Source: Sulfuricella sp035530375
Lineage (GTDB): Bacteria > Pseudomonadota > Gammaproteobacteria > Burkholderiales > Sulfuricellaceae
NCBI GenBank assembly: GCA_035530375.1
Contig: DATKUY010000049.1
Coordinates: forward strand, 1 to 64,000
Direction of reading: 5' to 3'
Length of the DNA: 64,000 bases
Below the pieces are notes generated by a model. It saw only the letters and a program-made list of their open reading frames with translations. It searched no databases and was not told where the DNA came from. Position numbers and translations under genes: made by a program. Position 1 is the first letter of the stretch. Every line of letters begins with the position of its first letter. Shown here piece after piece: positions 7,164 through 15,975 of this stretch.

Positions 7164-9548
7164 TCATTTCCGGGCTCGGGTCGCACCAAACCCTTCGACC
7201 TTCACATTGACCGGCTTGCCCTTGCGTGCACGCCTGGAAAGCTCGAACTGCGCCGCCTCCTCGATCGCCCTGCCCCTTCTTACGCCTCGCAGGCATAGCG
7301 TATCCTCGAAAACGCCAACCAGCTTCAGGCTTTCCCCCTTCTCCAGCCCCATCAGGATCACGCCGCGCCCCTTGGGTATCTGTTTGACTTCGTCCAGCGG
7401 GAACACCAGCAGCTTGTCGCTGCTCGACACACAGGCCACATGGCACTGGCCGGCCTCCGCAGCAACCCTGACTACGGGCAGCACGCCCTCGTCGGCTTCG
7501 AGCGTCATAATCAGTTTGCCGGCCTTCTGGCGCGAACTCAGTTCGGCCAGCGTGGTGACAAAACCGTAGCCGCCGGAATTCGACAGCAGCACCCTTTCTT
7601 CCGGTTGCCCGACCAAAGCGCTGACAATCCGGGTTCCGGGCTGCAGGCCGATCACCGAAGCGGCGGGCGCCCCGTCGCCCTTCCCGCCGGGAACCTGCGA
7701 GGCAATGACGGTGTAAGCGCGGCCATCCGAGCCCAGCAGAATGATAGGGTCAGGCGAGCGGCACTCGATCGATGCAAACAGCCGGTCGCCCTCCTTGAAG
7801 GAGAGTGCCGCCAAGTCGATGCCATGCCCCTGGCGCTGGCGCAGCCAGCCCTTTTCGGACAGGATGACGGTTACCGGCTCATCCAGCACGGCGGCCTCGG
7901 ACAAAGAAGCGCGCCTTTCCGGCTGGATCAGCGTGCGCCGGTCGTCGCCGAACTTCCTGGTATCCTCGCGGATCTCCTTGGCGACCAGGGTCTTCATCCG
8001 GGCCGGGCTGGCCAGCAGGGATTCCAGCTTGGCGCGTTCCTTCATCAGCTCGGCGATTTCCTGCTCGATCTTGATGCCTTCCAGCCGCGACAACTGGCGC
8101 AGGCGGATTTCCAGGATATCGTCCGCCTGCCGCTCGGAAAGGGCATATCGGGCGATCAAGGCGGGCTTCGGCTCGTCGGATTCGCGGATCAGCCGGATCA
8201 CCTCGTCGATGTTCAGGAAGACGATGTGCCGCCCTTCCAGGATGTGGACGCGGTCGTTGACCTTGCCGAGGCGGTGGCCCAGGCGCTTTTCCACCGTCGC
8301 AATCCTGAACTGGCACCATTCCGAGAAGATCGTGTAGAGCGATTTCTGCATCGGGTTGCCGTCCAGGCCGACCTGGACGAGGTTGAACGACACCGTGGTT
8401 TCCAGGCTGGTGTAGGCGAGCAGGGTGCGGGCGAACTCGTCGCGGTCGATGCGTGAGCTTTTCGGCCCGAACACGATGCGCACCGACTGCTCCTTGTCCG
8501 ATTCATCGCGCGCAGAATCGAGCAGGGAGAGCAGCAAGGTCTTGGTCTGCGTCTGAGACTGGTCGATGGTCTTCTTGCCGAGCTTGGGCTGGGGGTTGGT
8601 CAGCGTTTCAATTTCCGACAGCACTTTCGCCGCCGAAGCGCCGGGCGGCAGCTCCGTGATCACCAGCTGCCACTGTCCCCGCGCCATCTCCTCGAAGACG
8701 TAGCGCGCGCGCACCGCGATCGAGCCCCTGCCGCTGGTGTAGGCATTGCGGATTTCCTGCGGGCTGGAAAGGATCTGGCCGCCGCCGGGGAAATCCGGGC
8801 CGGGAATCATGTCGAGCATCTGCGCCTCGCTGAACGAGGGCGACTCGATCATCGTCGCCGCCACCTCGCACACCTCGCGCAGGTTGTGCGGCGGCACCTC
8901 GGTGGCGATTCCCACGCCGATACCGGATGCGCCGTTAAGCAGCAAGAAAGGCAGGCGCGCCGGCAACACCACGGGTTCCTCGAAGGAGCCGTCGTAATTC
9001 TGCCGGAAGGCGACCGTGCCCTGGTCGAGTTCGCCCAGCAGCAGCTGCGCGATCGGCGTCAGCCGCACTTCCGTGTAGCGCATCGCCGCGGCCGAATCGC
9101 CGTCCAGGCTGCCGAAGTTGCCCTGACCGTCGATCAGCGGATAGCGCAGTGAGAAATCCTGCGCCATGCGCACCGCCGCCTCGTACACCGCGCTGTCGCC
9201 GTGTGGGTGGTATTTACCGATCACGTCGCCGACGATGCGCGCCGACTTCTTGTGCGGCTTGTCCCACTCGTTGCCCATCTCGCGCATGGCGTAGAGAATC
9301 CGCCGCTGCACTGGCTTCTGCCCATCGCGCACATCGGGGATGGCGCGCGATTTGGACACCGCCATCGCATAGGCGAGATAGGCCGCCTTGGCATAGTCCG
9401 CCAGGTCGTCCTGCGGCTCGACGGCAGGTAGTTCTGCGGGCAGTTCCGGCGGCGCGGGCGGCTGTTCTGCAAGCGCCATCTCCTCGTCCGGCAAAGCTTC
9501 CAGCTGCTCGAACAGATCGGGGGTGATGTTGTCTATTTCGTCCTTCAT
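7164..9548 (-). CDS. parC: DNA topoisomerase IV subunit A
   Basis: 794 residues. It cleaves and religates DNA during decatenation, working with ParE. The QRRILYAMREMG and KYHPHGDSAVYEA segments and the catalytic tyrosine in AMRYTEVRL identify a type IIA topoisomerase A subunit; the C-terminal part carries the weaker beta-pinwheel repeats. An acidic, proline-rich extension of about 35 residues precedes the conserved start (DDLADYAKAAYLAYAM). In many Betaproteobacteria parC lies close to parE; here about 1.5 kb of other genes separates them. Confidence 0.95.
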   Translation of the reverse strand: MKDEIDNITPDLFEQLEALPDEEMALAEQPPAPPELPAELPAVEPQDDLADYAKAAYLAYAMAVSKSRAIPDVRDGQKPVQRRILYAMREMGNEWDKPHKKSARIVGDVIGKYHPHGDSAVYEAAVRMAQDFSLRYPLIDGQGNFGSLDGDSAAAMRYTEVRLTPIAQLLLGELDQGTVAFRQNYDGSFEEPVVLPARLPFLLLNGASGIGVGIATEVPPHNLREVCEVAATMIESPSFSEAQMLDMIPGPDFPGGGQILSSPQEIRNAYTSGRGSIAVRARYVFEEMARGQWQLVITELPPGASAAKVLSEIETLTNPQPKLGKKTIDQSQTQTKTLLLSLLDSARDESDKEQSVRIVFGPKSSRIDRDEFARTLLAYTSLETTVSFNLVQVGLDGNPMQKSLYTIFSEWCQFRIATVEKRLGHRLGKVNDRVHILEGRHIVFLNIDEVIRLIRESDEPKPALIARYALSERQADDILEIRLRQLSRLEGIKIEQEIAELMKERAKLESLLASPARMKTLVAKEIREDTRKFGDDRRTLIQPERRASLSEAAVLDEPVTVILSEKGWLRQRQGHGIDLAALSFKEGDRLFASIECRSPDPIILLGSDGRAYTVIASQVPGGKGDGAPAASVIGLQPGTRIVSALVGQPEERVLLSNSGGYGFVTTLAELSSRQKAGKLIMTLEADEGVLPVVRVAAEAGQCHVACVSSSDKLLVFPLDEVKQIPKGRGVILMGLEKGESLKLVGVFEDTLCLRGVRRGRAIEEAAQFELSRRARKGKPVNVKVEGFGATRARK

Positions 9549-9614
9549 CTAGTCTCTTGTTTCAGGATTTACGATTAAATTTGTGGGGCGGGAAATTGGC
9601 GAAAAATTCGGGGG

Positions 9615-9881
9615 TCATTCGTAGTGACTCCACAAGCGGAGCACTTTAACGACTTGCTTTTCCTCCAGGACTTGGTAAATCAGGCGATGCTGAATGTTGA
9701 TGCGCCGTGAATAAGCGCCGTTCAGGTCTCCAACCAGCTTCTCGAATGGGGGAGGATTCTGATAGGGATTGGAAATCAGGACGGCCAGCAACTCCTGTGC
9801 TTTCTGCTTAAGCCCTGCGGCCGCAAGTTTCTTCGCATCCTTTTGCGCCTGTTTCGTGTAAACGAGCTGCCAAGTCACCAA
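9615..9881 (-). CDS. yoeB: YoeB-family toxin (ribosome-dependent mRNA interferase)
   Basis: 88 residues. The RelE-fold pattern (WQLVYTKQAQKDAKKL at the N-terminus; YSRRINIQHRLIYQV; C-terminal LRLWSHYE) matches Txe/YoeB toxins, whose C-terminal His-Tyr pair is catalytic. These toxins bind the 50S/30S interface and cut mRNA in the A site. The gene overlaps the 3' end of the antitoxin gene by 7 bases, the normal antitoxin-first order. Confidence 0.92.
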   Translation of the reverse strand: MVTWQLVYTKQAQKDAKKLAAAGLKQKAQELLAVLISNPYQNPPPFEKLVGDLNGAYSRRINIQHRLIYQVLEEKQVVKVLRLWSHYE

Positions 9882-10117
9882 TCAAGTTCCCTGGCGCACT
9901 CCTCAACCGGGGCTTTGAGCCCCTCGACGATGGACTCCCTCATACCGGGAACCGACAGCAGGAATAGCGATTCCTGGATTGAAGCCCAGTCCTGTTCCGA
10001 AAGCAGGACGGCGTTTGCCCGCTTACCGGTAATCAGGATGGGCTCGTGAGACGAAGCCGCATCGTCCATGAGGCGATAGAGCTTTGAACGTGCTTCGCTT
10101 GCCGTGATGGTTGTCAT
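9875..10117 (-). CDS. yefM: YefM/Phd-family antitoxin
   Basis: 80 residues from MTTITASEARSKLYRLMDDA, the classic Phd/YefM N-terminal DNA-binding domain, followed by a C-terminal region (ESLFLLSVPGMRESI) that wraps the toxin. ATG 10117 is chosen over a start 8 codons upstream because GGAGGT sits 7 bases before it. It neutralises YoeB and represses its own operon; the operator is readable just upstream. Confidence 0.92.
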   Translation of the reverse strand: MTTITASEARSKLYRLMDDAASSHEPILITGKRANAVLLSEQDWASIQESLFLLSVPGMRESIVEGLKAPVEECARELDW

Positions 10118-10144
10118 GCTTACCTCCGTATGGCAAACCATAAG

Positions 10145-10162
10145 CGTACGCCTTTGCGTACG
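10145..10162. promoter_or_regulatory. Paired CGTACG operator of the yefM-yoeB module
   Basis: Two CGTACG hexamers (10145-10150 and 10157-10162) have centres exactly 12 bases apart. YefM-YoeB operators in other bacteria consist of two TGTACA-cored palindromes with 12-bp centre spacing, so this is a convincing variant operator about 30 bases before the antitoxin start. Confidence 0.6.
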
Positions 10163-10210
10163 AATGTCAATGCAAAATCAATTCAGCAAGGCAGCCTCGA
10201 TGAAATGCAG

Positions 10211-10257
10211 CGGAAGCAATGGATTCCCGGATTCCGCTTTGCTCCATCCGGGCTACG
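10211..10257. repeat. REP-like GTAGCCCGGATG-class intergenic repeat
   Basis: On the minus strand it reads CGTAGCCCGGATGGAGC followed by AAGCGGAATCCGGG, a hairpin-forming repeat class common in proteobacterial intergenic DNA. A second copy is at 15790-15850. Nothing else is seen between the TA operator and the end of the next gene. Confidence 0.6.
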
Positions 10258-10292
10258 TGCTGGAGCTTACGCAGGCTTGATTAGATGCCGAT

Positions 10293-11102
10293 TCACAGGT
10301 GGTCACCATGCGGGAAAGGGGGCTCTTTGCCTCCGATCCACATTGATCGAAGCTCGACGGGTAGGTTGCTCTGATCGGCCACATAGATTCGACCAGAGCA
10401 CACCACGGTTTCCGCGTATTTGAGTGTGTTCGTTACTTTCTGCATAACCTCAGTTGGCCCATCACTGGCAAATAGTGAACGCGTACCCTTCTCTACGACG
10501 AGATTAAACCGCCAATTGAGCGTTCTGAGATGCTGAGAAGGCCCGATTTTCATAGGCACTGAATACCGTAGAAAGATGTCATCTAATAATCCGCGGTTCG
10601 CATTGTCAGGTGAAAGAAGTTCCGGGAATGCGTCCACAACGGATGAGTGAATTGCGGCCCCAATCCAGTCTTGAGATCGCTCAAGATCATAAGCAGTCGT
10701 AAGTGCACTACCAAGACAAATGTTCCGCAACGGGTTCGAGTAAAGTTCGCCAAAGGCAATTCCACCTCGAAGGGGCATTTGAAAAGCAATGAATGCTTGG
10801 CTGAGCCGCCATGCGTATACGAGAAGCTTCAGCGCACTGACCGCTTTATCATCGACTGAAACTAATATGATTGAGTCGGAAAAGACGAACTTCTGGCACC
10901 ACGGAGCGTTCGGAGAATGATCGGGGAATAACGAAGGCGTGCCTGAGGGCAAACTCTCTGGATGATTCATCCCATCGGCCTCGGCTATTCGTCGTTCGTA
11001 CTTGTCTACCAATTCCGACAATGGGGTATTAAGTACGGCTTGTCGAAAACCTAGTATGTCGAGAAAAGCCACTGTACGTTGAGGGCTAACTTGTGAAGGC
11101 AT
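10293..11102 (-). CDS. Nucleotidyl-cyclase-like protein, translationally coupled to parE
   Basis: 269 residues from MPSQVSPQRTVAFLDILGF. Three blocks line up with class III nucleotidyl cyclases: FLDILGF (Asp15, metal site 1), FVFSDSIIL (Asp76, metal site 2) and LRGGIAFGEL (residues 111-120), then a GSAL...A..LE stretch like the cyclase dimer region. No membrane segment or sensor domain is fused. Its ATG overlaps the parE stop in TGATG, so it is probably translated by ribosomes finishing parE. The product (cAMP, cGMP, pyrimidine cyclic nucleotide or none) cannot be told. It may be a stress or phage-response signal; no obvious effector is adjacent apart from the TA pair. Confidence 0.6.
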   Translation of the reverse strand: MPSQVSPQRTVAFLDILGFRQAVLNTPLSELVDKYERRIAEADGMNHPESLPSGTPSLFPDHSPNAPWCQKFVFSDSIILVSVDDKAVSALKLLVYAWRLSQAFIAFQMPLRGGIAFGELYSNPLRNICLGSALTTAYDLERSQDWIGAAIHSSVVDAFPELLSPDNANRGLLDDIFLRYSVPMKIGPSQHLRTLNWRFNLVVEKGTRSLFASDGPTEVMQKVTNTLKYAETVVCSGRIYVADQSNLPVELRSMWIGGKEPPFPHGDHL

Positions 11103-13072
11103 CACTCGTCCGCTTCCACCAGATGCCCCGCCTCTTCCATCCATGCCCGCCTTGAAGCGGCCTCGGACTTCGCCATCAGCTTATTGAAGACTTCCCGGAC
11201 GTAGCCGGTGAAATCGTTGGTGCGCAGTGTCAGCAGGCGGCGCGCGTCGGGGTTGAGGGTGGTTTCCCACAACTGCACCGGGTTCATTTCGCCCAGACCC
11301 TTGAAGCGCGACACCTGCCACGATCCCTCGCGCACCTTGTCGGCGCGCAGCCGGTCGAGCGTGCCTTCCAGCTCGCCGTCGTCGAGGCAATAGAATTTGC
11401 GCGCCGGTTTATTCTTACCCTGCGCCGGCACGTCCACGCGGTACAGTGGCGGCTGCGCGACGCAGACCCGGCCGGCGCGGATCAGGGCGGGGAAGTGGCG
11501 GTAGAACAGGGTCAGCAGCAGCACCTGGATATGGCTGCCGTCCACGTCGGCGTCGGCCAGGATGATGACACGGGCGTAGCGCAGGTTGGACATGTCCGGC
11601 GTGTCGTCCGGCCCGTGCGGATCGACGCCGAGCGCCACGGCGATGTTGTGGATTTCGTTGTTGGCGAAGATGCGGTCGGCCTCGTGCTCCCAGGTGTTGA
11701 GCACCTTGCCGCGTAGCGGCAGGATGGCCTGGGTGTCCTTGTTGCGGCCCTGCTTGGCGGAGCCGCCGGCGGAATCGCCCTCGACCAGGAACAGCTCGCG
11801 CTCTTCCAGGTTGTCGGACTGGCAGTCGGCCAGCTTGCCCGGCAGCACGGCAACGCCGGACGACTTGCGCTTTTCGATCTTCTGCCCGGCACGCTGGCGC
11901 GTCTGCGCCGCCCTGATCGAGAATTCGGCGATCTTTTTCGCCTGTTCCTGGTGTTCGTTGAGCCACAGCTCGAGCGGGTCGCGCACCATGGCGGTGACCA
12001 GGCGCAGCGCATCCCGCGACGACAGCCGTTCCTTGGTCTGCCCCTGGAATTGCGGGTCGAGCATCTTGGTCGAAAGCACGAACGAGATGCGGCTGAACAC
12101 GTCGTCGGCGGTGAGCTTGACGCCCTTCGGTAGCAGGCTGTGGTGCTCGATGTAGCTCTTCACCGCGTTGAAGATGCCGTCGCGCAGGCCGGCTTCGTGG
12201 GTGCCGCCGGAAGGTGTGTGGATCAGGTTGACGTAAGATTCGCGCACGATCGGGCCGTCTTCCGTCCAGGCCACCACCCATTCCGCCCCCTCGCCCTCGG
12301 CGAAGGTATCATGCGAAGCTGGCGCGTATTTGGAGAATTTCCAGAACAGGCCGTCGATCAGGTATTCCGACAGTTGCGATTTGAGATAATCGGAAAGCCC
12401 GTCCTGGTAAACCCACTCCTTTTCGTCCTTGATCAAGCCGTCTTTGCCTTCGATTTCCAGTCTGACGCGCACACCGGGCAGCAGCACCGCCTTGGCCTTC
12501 AGCACCCGCTCCAGTTGCTGCGGCGGAATCTCGGCAGTGTCGAAATACTGCGCGTCCGGCCACACCCGCACCGACGTGCCGGAAGCACGCTTGGCCGCAC
12601 TGCCGACCAGCGCCAGCGGCTCGGCCACGTCGCCGCCGGTAAACGCCATGCGATGGATGCCACCCTCGCGCGTTACCGTCACCTCCAGCCGATTCGACAG
12701 CGCGTTGGTGACGGAAACGCCGACACCATGCAGCCCGCCGGAAAACTGGTAAGCCCCGCCAGCTTTCTTGTCGAACTTGCCGCCCGCGTGCAGCCGGGTA
12801 TACACCACCTCGACCGTCGATACGCCCTCTTCGGGATGGATGCCGACCGGAATGCCACGGCCATCATCCGTGACCGAAACCGACCCATCGCCATGCAGCC
12901 GTACCGTGATGATTTTCGCGAAGCCGGCCAGCGCCTCGTCGGCGGAATTGTCCACCACCTCGGTAATGATATGCAGCGGGTTGTCGGTGCGCGTATACAT
13001 CCCCGGCCGCTGCTTCACCGGCTCCAGCCCGCGCAGAACGCGAATGGAGGAATCCGAATAGTTTTCTTTCAT
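11102..13072 (-). CDS. parE: DNA topoisomerase IV subunit B
   Basis: 656 residues. The GHKL ATPase domain is clear (EVVDNSADEALAGF, DDGRGIPVGIHPEEG, GGLHGVGVSVTNAL), followed by the transducer domain and the TOPRIM domain (LVEGDSAGGSAKQGRNKDTQ and DADVDGSHI, metal-binding acidic residues). It supplies the ATP-driven gate for ParC. Its TGA stop shares an A with the ATG of the cyclase-like gene. Confidence 0.96.
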   Translation of the reverse strand: MKENYSDSSIRVLRGLEPVKQRPGMYTRTDNPLHIITEVVDNSADEALAGFAKIITVRLHGDGSVSVTDDGRGIPVGIHPEEGVSTVEVVYTRLHAGGKFDKKAGGAYQFSGGLHGVGVSVTNALSNRLEVTVTREGGIHRMAFTGGDVAEPLALVGSAAKRASGTSVRVWPDAQYFDTAEIPPQQLERVLKAKAVLLPGVRVRLEIEGKDGLIKDEKEWVYQDGLSDYLKSQLSEYLIDGLFWKFSKYAPASHDTFAEGEGAEWVVAWTEDGPIVRESYVNLIHTPSGGTHEAGLRDGIFNAVKSYIEHHSLLPKGVKLTADDVFSRISFVLSTKMLDPQFQGQTKERLSSRDALRLVTAMVRDPLELWLNEHQEQAKKIAEFSIRAAQTRQRAGQKIEKRKSSGVAVLPGKLADCQSDNLEERELFLVEGDSAGGSAKQGRNKDTQAILPLRGKVLNTWEHEADRIFANNEIHNIAVALGVDPHGPDDTPDMSNLRYARVIILADADVDGSHIQVLLLTLFYRHFPALIRAGRVCVAQPPLYRVDVPAQGKNKPARKFYCLDDGELEGTLDRLRADKVREGSWQVSRFKGLGEMNPVQLWETTLNPDARRLLTLRTNDFTGYVREVFNKLMAKSEAASRRAWMEEAGHLVEADE

Positions 13073-13160
13073 GACTGCTGTTTGGTCCTGTTGCGATTCT
13101 GAAAAGTTACCCTAATATAACAAGTAAACCCTGCCGGACAAAACTCGGGAGAACAAAATA

Positions 13161-13619
13161 ATGACATGCCACGATAACGTCTTTCGCAAACCGGACAAGG
13201 ATGAACTGAAAAAGACACTCGATCCCGAACAGTTCAAAGTTACCCAGGAAAACGCCACAGAATCGGCATTCCACAACGCCTACTGGGACAACAAGAAAGT
13301 GGGCATCTACGTCGATGTCGTTTCCGGCGAGCCGCTTTTCAGCTCCCTCGACAAATTCGATTCGGGCACCGGTTGGCCCAGTTTTGCTAGACCGATCGCG
13401 CCAGCCAACCTCAGTTTACGCGAAGATCGCACGCATCTCATGACGCGTACCGAGGTTCGCAGCAAACAGGGCGACTCGCACCTTGGGCACCTCTTCGATG
13501 ACGGCCCGGCACCCGGCGGCATGCGCTACTGCATCAACTCGGCATCCCTGCGCTTCATCCCGAAGGAAGATCTGGCGAAGGAAGGCTACGGCGAATTCTG
13601 TCGGCTGTTCGAAAAATAA
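13161..13619 (+). CDS. msrB: Peptide-methionine (R)-S-oxide reductase
   Basis: 152 residues. SGEPLFSS, DSGTGWPSF and the catalytic RYCINSASLRFIP are diagnostic. MsrB reduces methionine-R-sulfoxide in oxidised proteins using thioredoxin. The two CxxC zinc sites present in many MsrBs are absent, so this is the zinc-free form. GGGAG precedes the start. It is divergent from parE and lies just before srkA, another envelope and oxidative stress gene. Confidence 0.95.
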   Translation: MTCHDNVFRKPDKDELKKTLDPEQFKVTQENATESAFHNAYWDNKKVGIYVDVVSGEPLFSSLDKFDSGTGWPSFARPIAPANLSLREDRTHLMTRTEVRSKQGDSHLGHLFDDGPAPGGMRYCINSASLRFIPKEDLAKEGYGEFCRLFEK

Positions 13620-13696
13620 CGAAGGCTGGCTGGCTCATTGTCATTGTTGGCTGGACATCCCTCGCCCCAAGGCTACAATGACCGTTTTCACCTTGA

Positions 13697-14695
13697 ATGG
13701 ACGCAGTGGACGCTCCCGCCCCGCCTTATCAGAACCTCACGCCCGACCTCATCCTTAATGCAGTGGAAAGCACGGGATTGCGCTGCGACGGCCGTCTGCT
13801 CGCGCTCAACAGCTACGAAAACCGCGTTTACCAGATCGGCATCGAGGATAGCGCGCCGGTTATCGCCAAATTTTACCGCCCCTTGCGCTGGACAGATGAG
13901 GCCATCCTCGAAGAACACCGCTTCACGCTGGAACTCGCCGAACGGGAAATCCCGGTAGTAGCGCCCCTGATCGACAAAACCGGGCGCACCCTGCACCGGT
14001 TCGAAGGCTTCCGCTTCACGATCTCCCCGCGCCAGCCGGGACGCTCGCCGGAACTGGACGACCCCGCCACGCTGGAATGGATGGGACGTTTCATCGGCCG
14101 CATCCATGCGGTCGGCGCCATCGAACCCTTTGTTCACCGCCCCGCCCTGACCATCGAAAATTTCGGCGTGACGCCGTCCCGCCATGTCCTTGCCAACGGC
14201 TTCATCCCGCCCGATCTGGAAGCCGCTTACAGCTCCGTCGTCGAAGACGTTTTGAAGCGGGTGCGAACCGCTTTTGCGCAGGCCGAGCCCATCACCCTGA
14301 TCCGGCTCCATGGCGACTGCCATCCCGGCAATGTGCTGTGGTCGGACACCGGCCCGCACTTCGTCGATTTCGACGATTGCCGCATGGGGCCGGCCATGCA
14401 GGACATCTGGATGCTGCTGTCGGGGGACCGTGCCGCGATGACCCAGCAACTTTCCAGCTTCATCGACGGCTACATGGAATTCCACGATTTCAACCCGCGC
14501 GAATTGCTGCTGGTGGAGGCATTGCGCACCCTGCGCATGATCCATTACAGCGGCTGGCTGGCCCTGCGCTGGAACGACCCGGCCTTCCCCGCCAGCTTTC
14601 CCTGGTTCAACACCCAGCACTACTGGCAGAACCATATCCTCGCACTCCGGGAACAGGCCGCGCTGATGGACGAACCCCCGCTGAATTTGGGCTAG
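13697..14695 (+). CDS. srkA: Stress response serine/threonine kinase (YihE/SrkA family)
   Basis: 332 residues with an aminoglycoside-phosphotransferase-like kinase fold. The N-terminal lobe has LNSYENRVYQIG and VIAKFYRP (ATP-binding Lys); the catalytic loop is HGDCHPGNVLW and the metal site DFDDCRMGPAMQDIWMLL. E. coli SrkA counters the MazEF death pathway and oxidative stress. A solo gene between msrB and a pilin-like gene. Confidence 0.93.
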   Translation: MDAVDAPAPPYQNLTPDLILNAVESTGLRCDGRLLALNSYENRVYQIGIEDSAPVIAKFYRPLRWTDEAILEEHRFTLELAEREIPVVAPLIDKTGRTLHRFEGFRFTISPRQPGRSPELDDPATLEWMGRFIGRIHAVGAIEPFVHRPALTIENFGVTPSRHVLANGFIPPDLEAAYSSVVEDVLKRVRTAFAQAEPITLIRLHGDCHPGNVLWSDTGPHFVDFDDCRMGPAMQDIWMLLSGDRAAMTQQLSSFIDGYMEFHDFNPRELLLVEALRTLRMIHYSGWLALRWNDPAFPASFPWFNTQHYWQNHILALREQAALMDEPPLNLG

Positions 14696-14975
14696 AAGCC
14701 TGTCGGACTTGAAAAATCGGGAAAGCTCCCGGAGAAAAAACACCCGTGGATATGGATATATACCCGCTCCATTATCGGGTCGGATTCTCAAAACATCGCC
14801 CGGCGCGCCCAGAAACGCGTAAGGAAATCGAAAGCCAGCCAACCTAACTACCATACAAATAGCTTGAAACCAAAGAAGAAGCGGATTAACATTATTTAAT
14901 AAAATTGAAATTTTTCAGCTTAATCCCGATATCCGCAGCAATGTTGTTTTTATAATCAAATTTTAAGGGCGCAAA

Positions 14976-15623
14976 GTGAAAAAATCCCAATCCGGTTTTA
15001 CCTTAGTCGAAATCGCCATCGTGATGGTGATCATCGGCCTGCTGCTGGGTGGCGTGCTGAAAGGCCAGGAACTTATCACCAACAGTAAAATCAAGAATGC
15101 GGTGAATGACCTGAATGGGATTTCCGCCGCATTCAATGCTTATACTGACCGCTACCGACACATGGCGGGTGACGATGGTCCACTTGCCACATTGACGGCT
15201 AGAGGTGGCCCATGGCTTACCGTTACTCAATTTGGCAACAACGACGGCATTCTTACCATCACAGCTGCGCAAACATTTACCGGTGCAGGTGAAAATGACA
15301 ACTTTTGGCAGCATCTGAAAGCAGCAGGCCTTATCACCGGCAATCCGGCCGACGCCGGTATTGCAGCCCTCCCACGCAACGCCTTCGGCGGACTGACCGG
15401 CGTCACCGCTGTCGGGGTCACCGGCATGACAGGCAACGTGGTATGTATGAGTCAAATTCCGGGCAAGGCTGCTGCCGCCATTGACAATCAGCTGGATGAT
15501 GGCCTGCCAACTACTGGCGCAATTAGGGCGACCACGGGAGCGGTAGGAGCGAATACCCCTCCGGGTGCCGCCGCTCCCTCTTACGTTGAAACTGCCGTCT
15601 ACACGCTTTGCCGCAATCTCTGA
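14976..15623 (+). CDS. Orphan type IV pilin-like / pseudopilin protein
   Basis: 215 residues. The prepilin peptidase site is MKKSQSG|FTLVEIAIVMVIIGLLLGG with Glu at +5, followed by a hydrophobic helix. The body is Gly/Ala/Thr-rich; the two cysteines in VVCMSQIP and YTLCRNL could form a C-terminal disulfide. It starts with GTG behind AAGGGCGC. No other pilin, secretin or assembly gene is near, so it relies on a type IV pilus or type II secretion machine encoded elsewhere. The AT-rich 280-base leader (with TATAAT at 14951-14956) differs from the surrounding GC-rich DNA and may mark transfer. An intrinsic terminator follows. Confidence 0.85.
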   Translation: MKKSQSGFTLVEIAIVMVIIGLLLGGVLKGQELITNSKIKNAVNDLNGISAAFNAYTDRYRHMAGDDGPLATLTARGGPWLTVTQFGNNDGILTITAAQTFTGAGENDNFWQHLKAAGLITGNPADAGIAALPRNAFGGLTGVTAVGVTGMTGNVVCMSQIPGKAAAAIDNQLDDGLPTTGAIRATTGAVGANTPPGAAAPSYVETAVYTLCRNL

Positions 15624-15661
15624 TTTTGCAAACGGCTTAAATCCACGAGACAGCCGGGTAG

Positions 15662-15683
15662 GGTGGGCAACTCGTTGCCCACC
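15662..15683. repeat. Short hairpin repeat GGTGGGCAA/TTGCCCACC
   Basis: Nine-base perfect arms around a CTCG loop, preceded by GTAG. This is a common intergenic hairpin of Betaproteobacteria. No T-run follows, so it is not called a terminator. Confidence 0.6.
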
Positions 15684-15712
15684 ACGCGCGGAGCACAACA
15701 AACGACTGAACT

Positions 15713-15738
15713 AACGGGCATCCTTGGATGCCCGTTTT
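15713..15738 (+). terminator. Rho-independent terminator after the pilin-like gene
   Basis: Arms AACGGGCATCC and GGATGCCCGTT (15713-15723, 15726-15736) with a tight TT apex are followed by TTTTGCTTT. It ends the plus-strand transcript about 90 bases after the pilin stop. The remaining DNA to 15975 holds only repeats. Confidence 0.8.
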
Positions 15739-15789
15739 GCTTTGTGCGCTCATAGCAAAACCGCGCCTCATCGCAGGATGTGTAACGAG

Positions 15790-15850
15790 CGTAGCCCGGA
15801 TGGAACGAAGTGAAATCCAGGAAAATACCTTCCTTTTGCAGCCGGGCTAC
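15790..15850. repeat. REP-like GTAGCCCGGATG-class intergenic repeat, second copy
   Basis: CGTAGCCCGGATGGAACGAAG on the left and CAGCCGGGCTAC on the right form a long imperfect hairpin. Same class as 10211-10257. Confidence 0.6.
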
Positions 15851-15975
15851 ACTTGTCACCCTTGAAGTAATTTCGTCTCCGCCGCTGCCAGGTTTTAGCT
15901 CCGGCATAACATTGGCGACGCAAATGTTCACCCTCAAAGGGTACAAGAGCCTTCGCTGAAACCTTGCCGCCTCTG

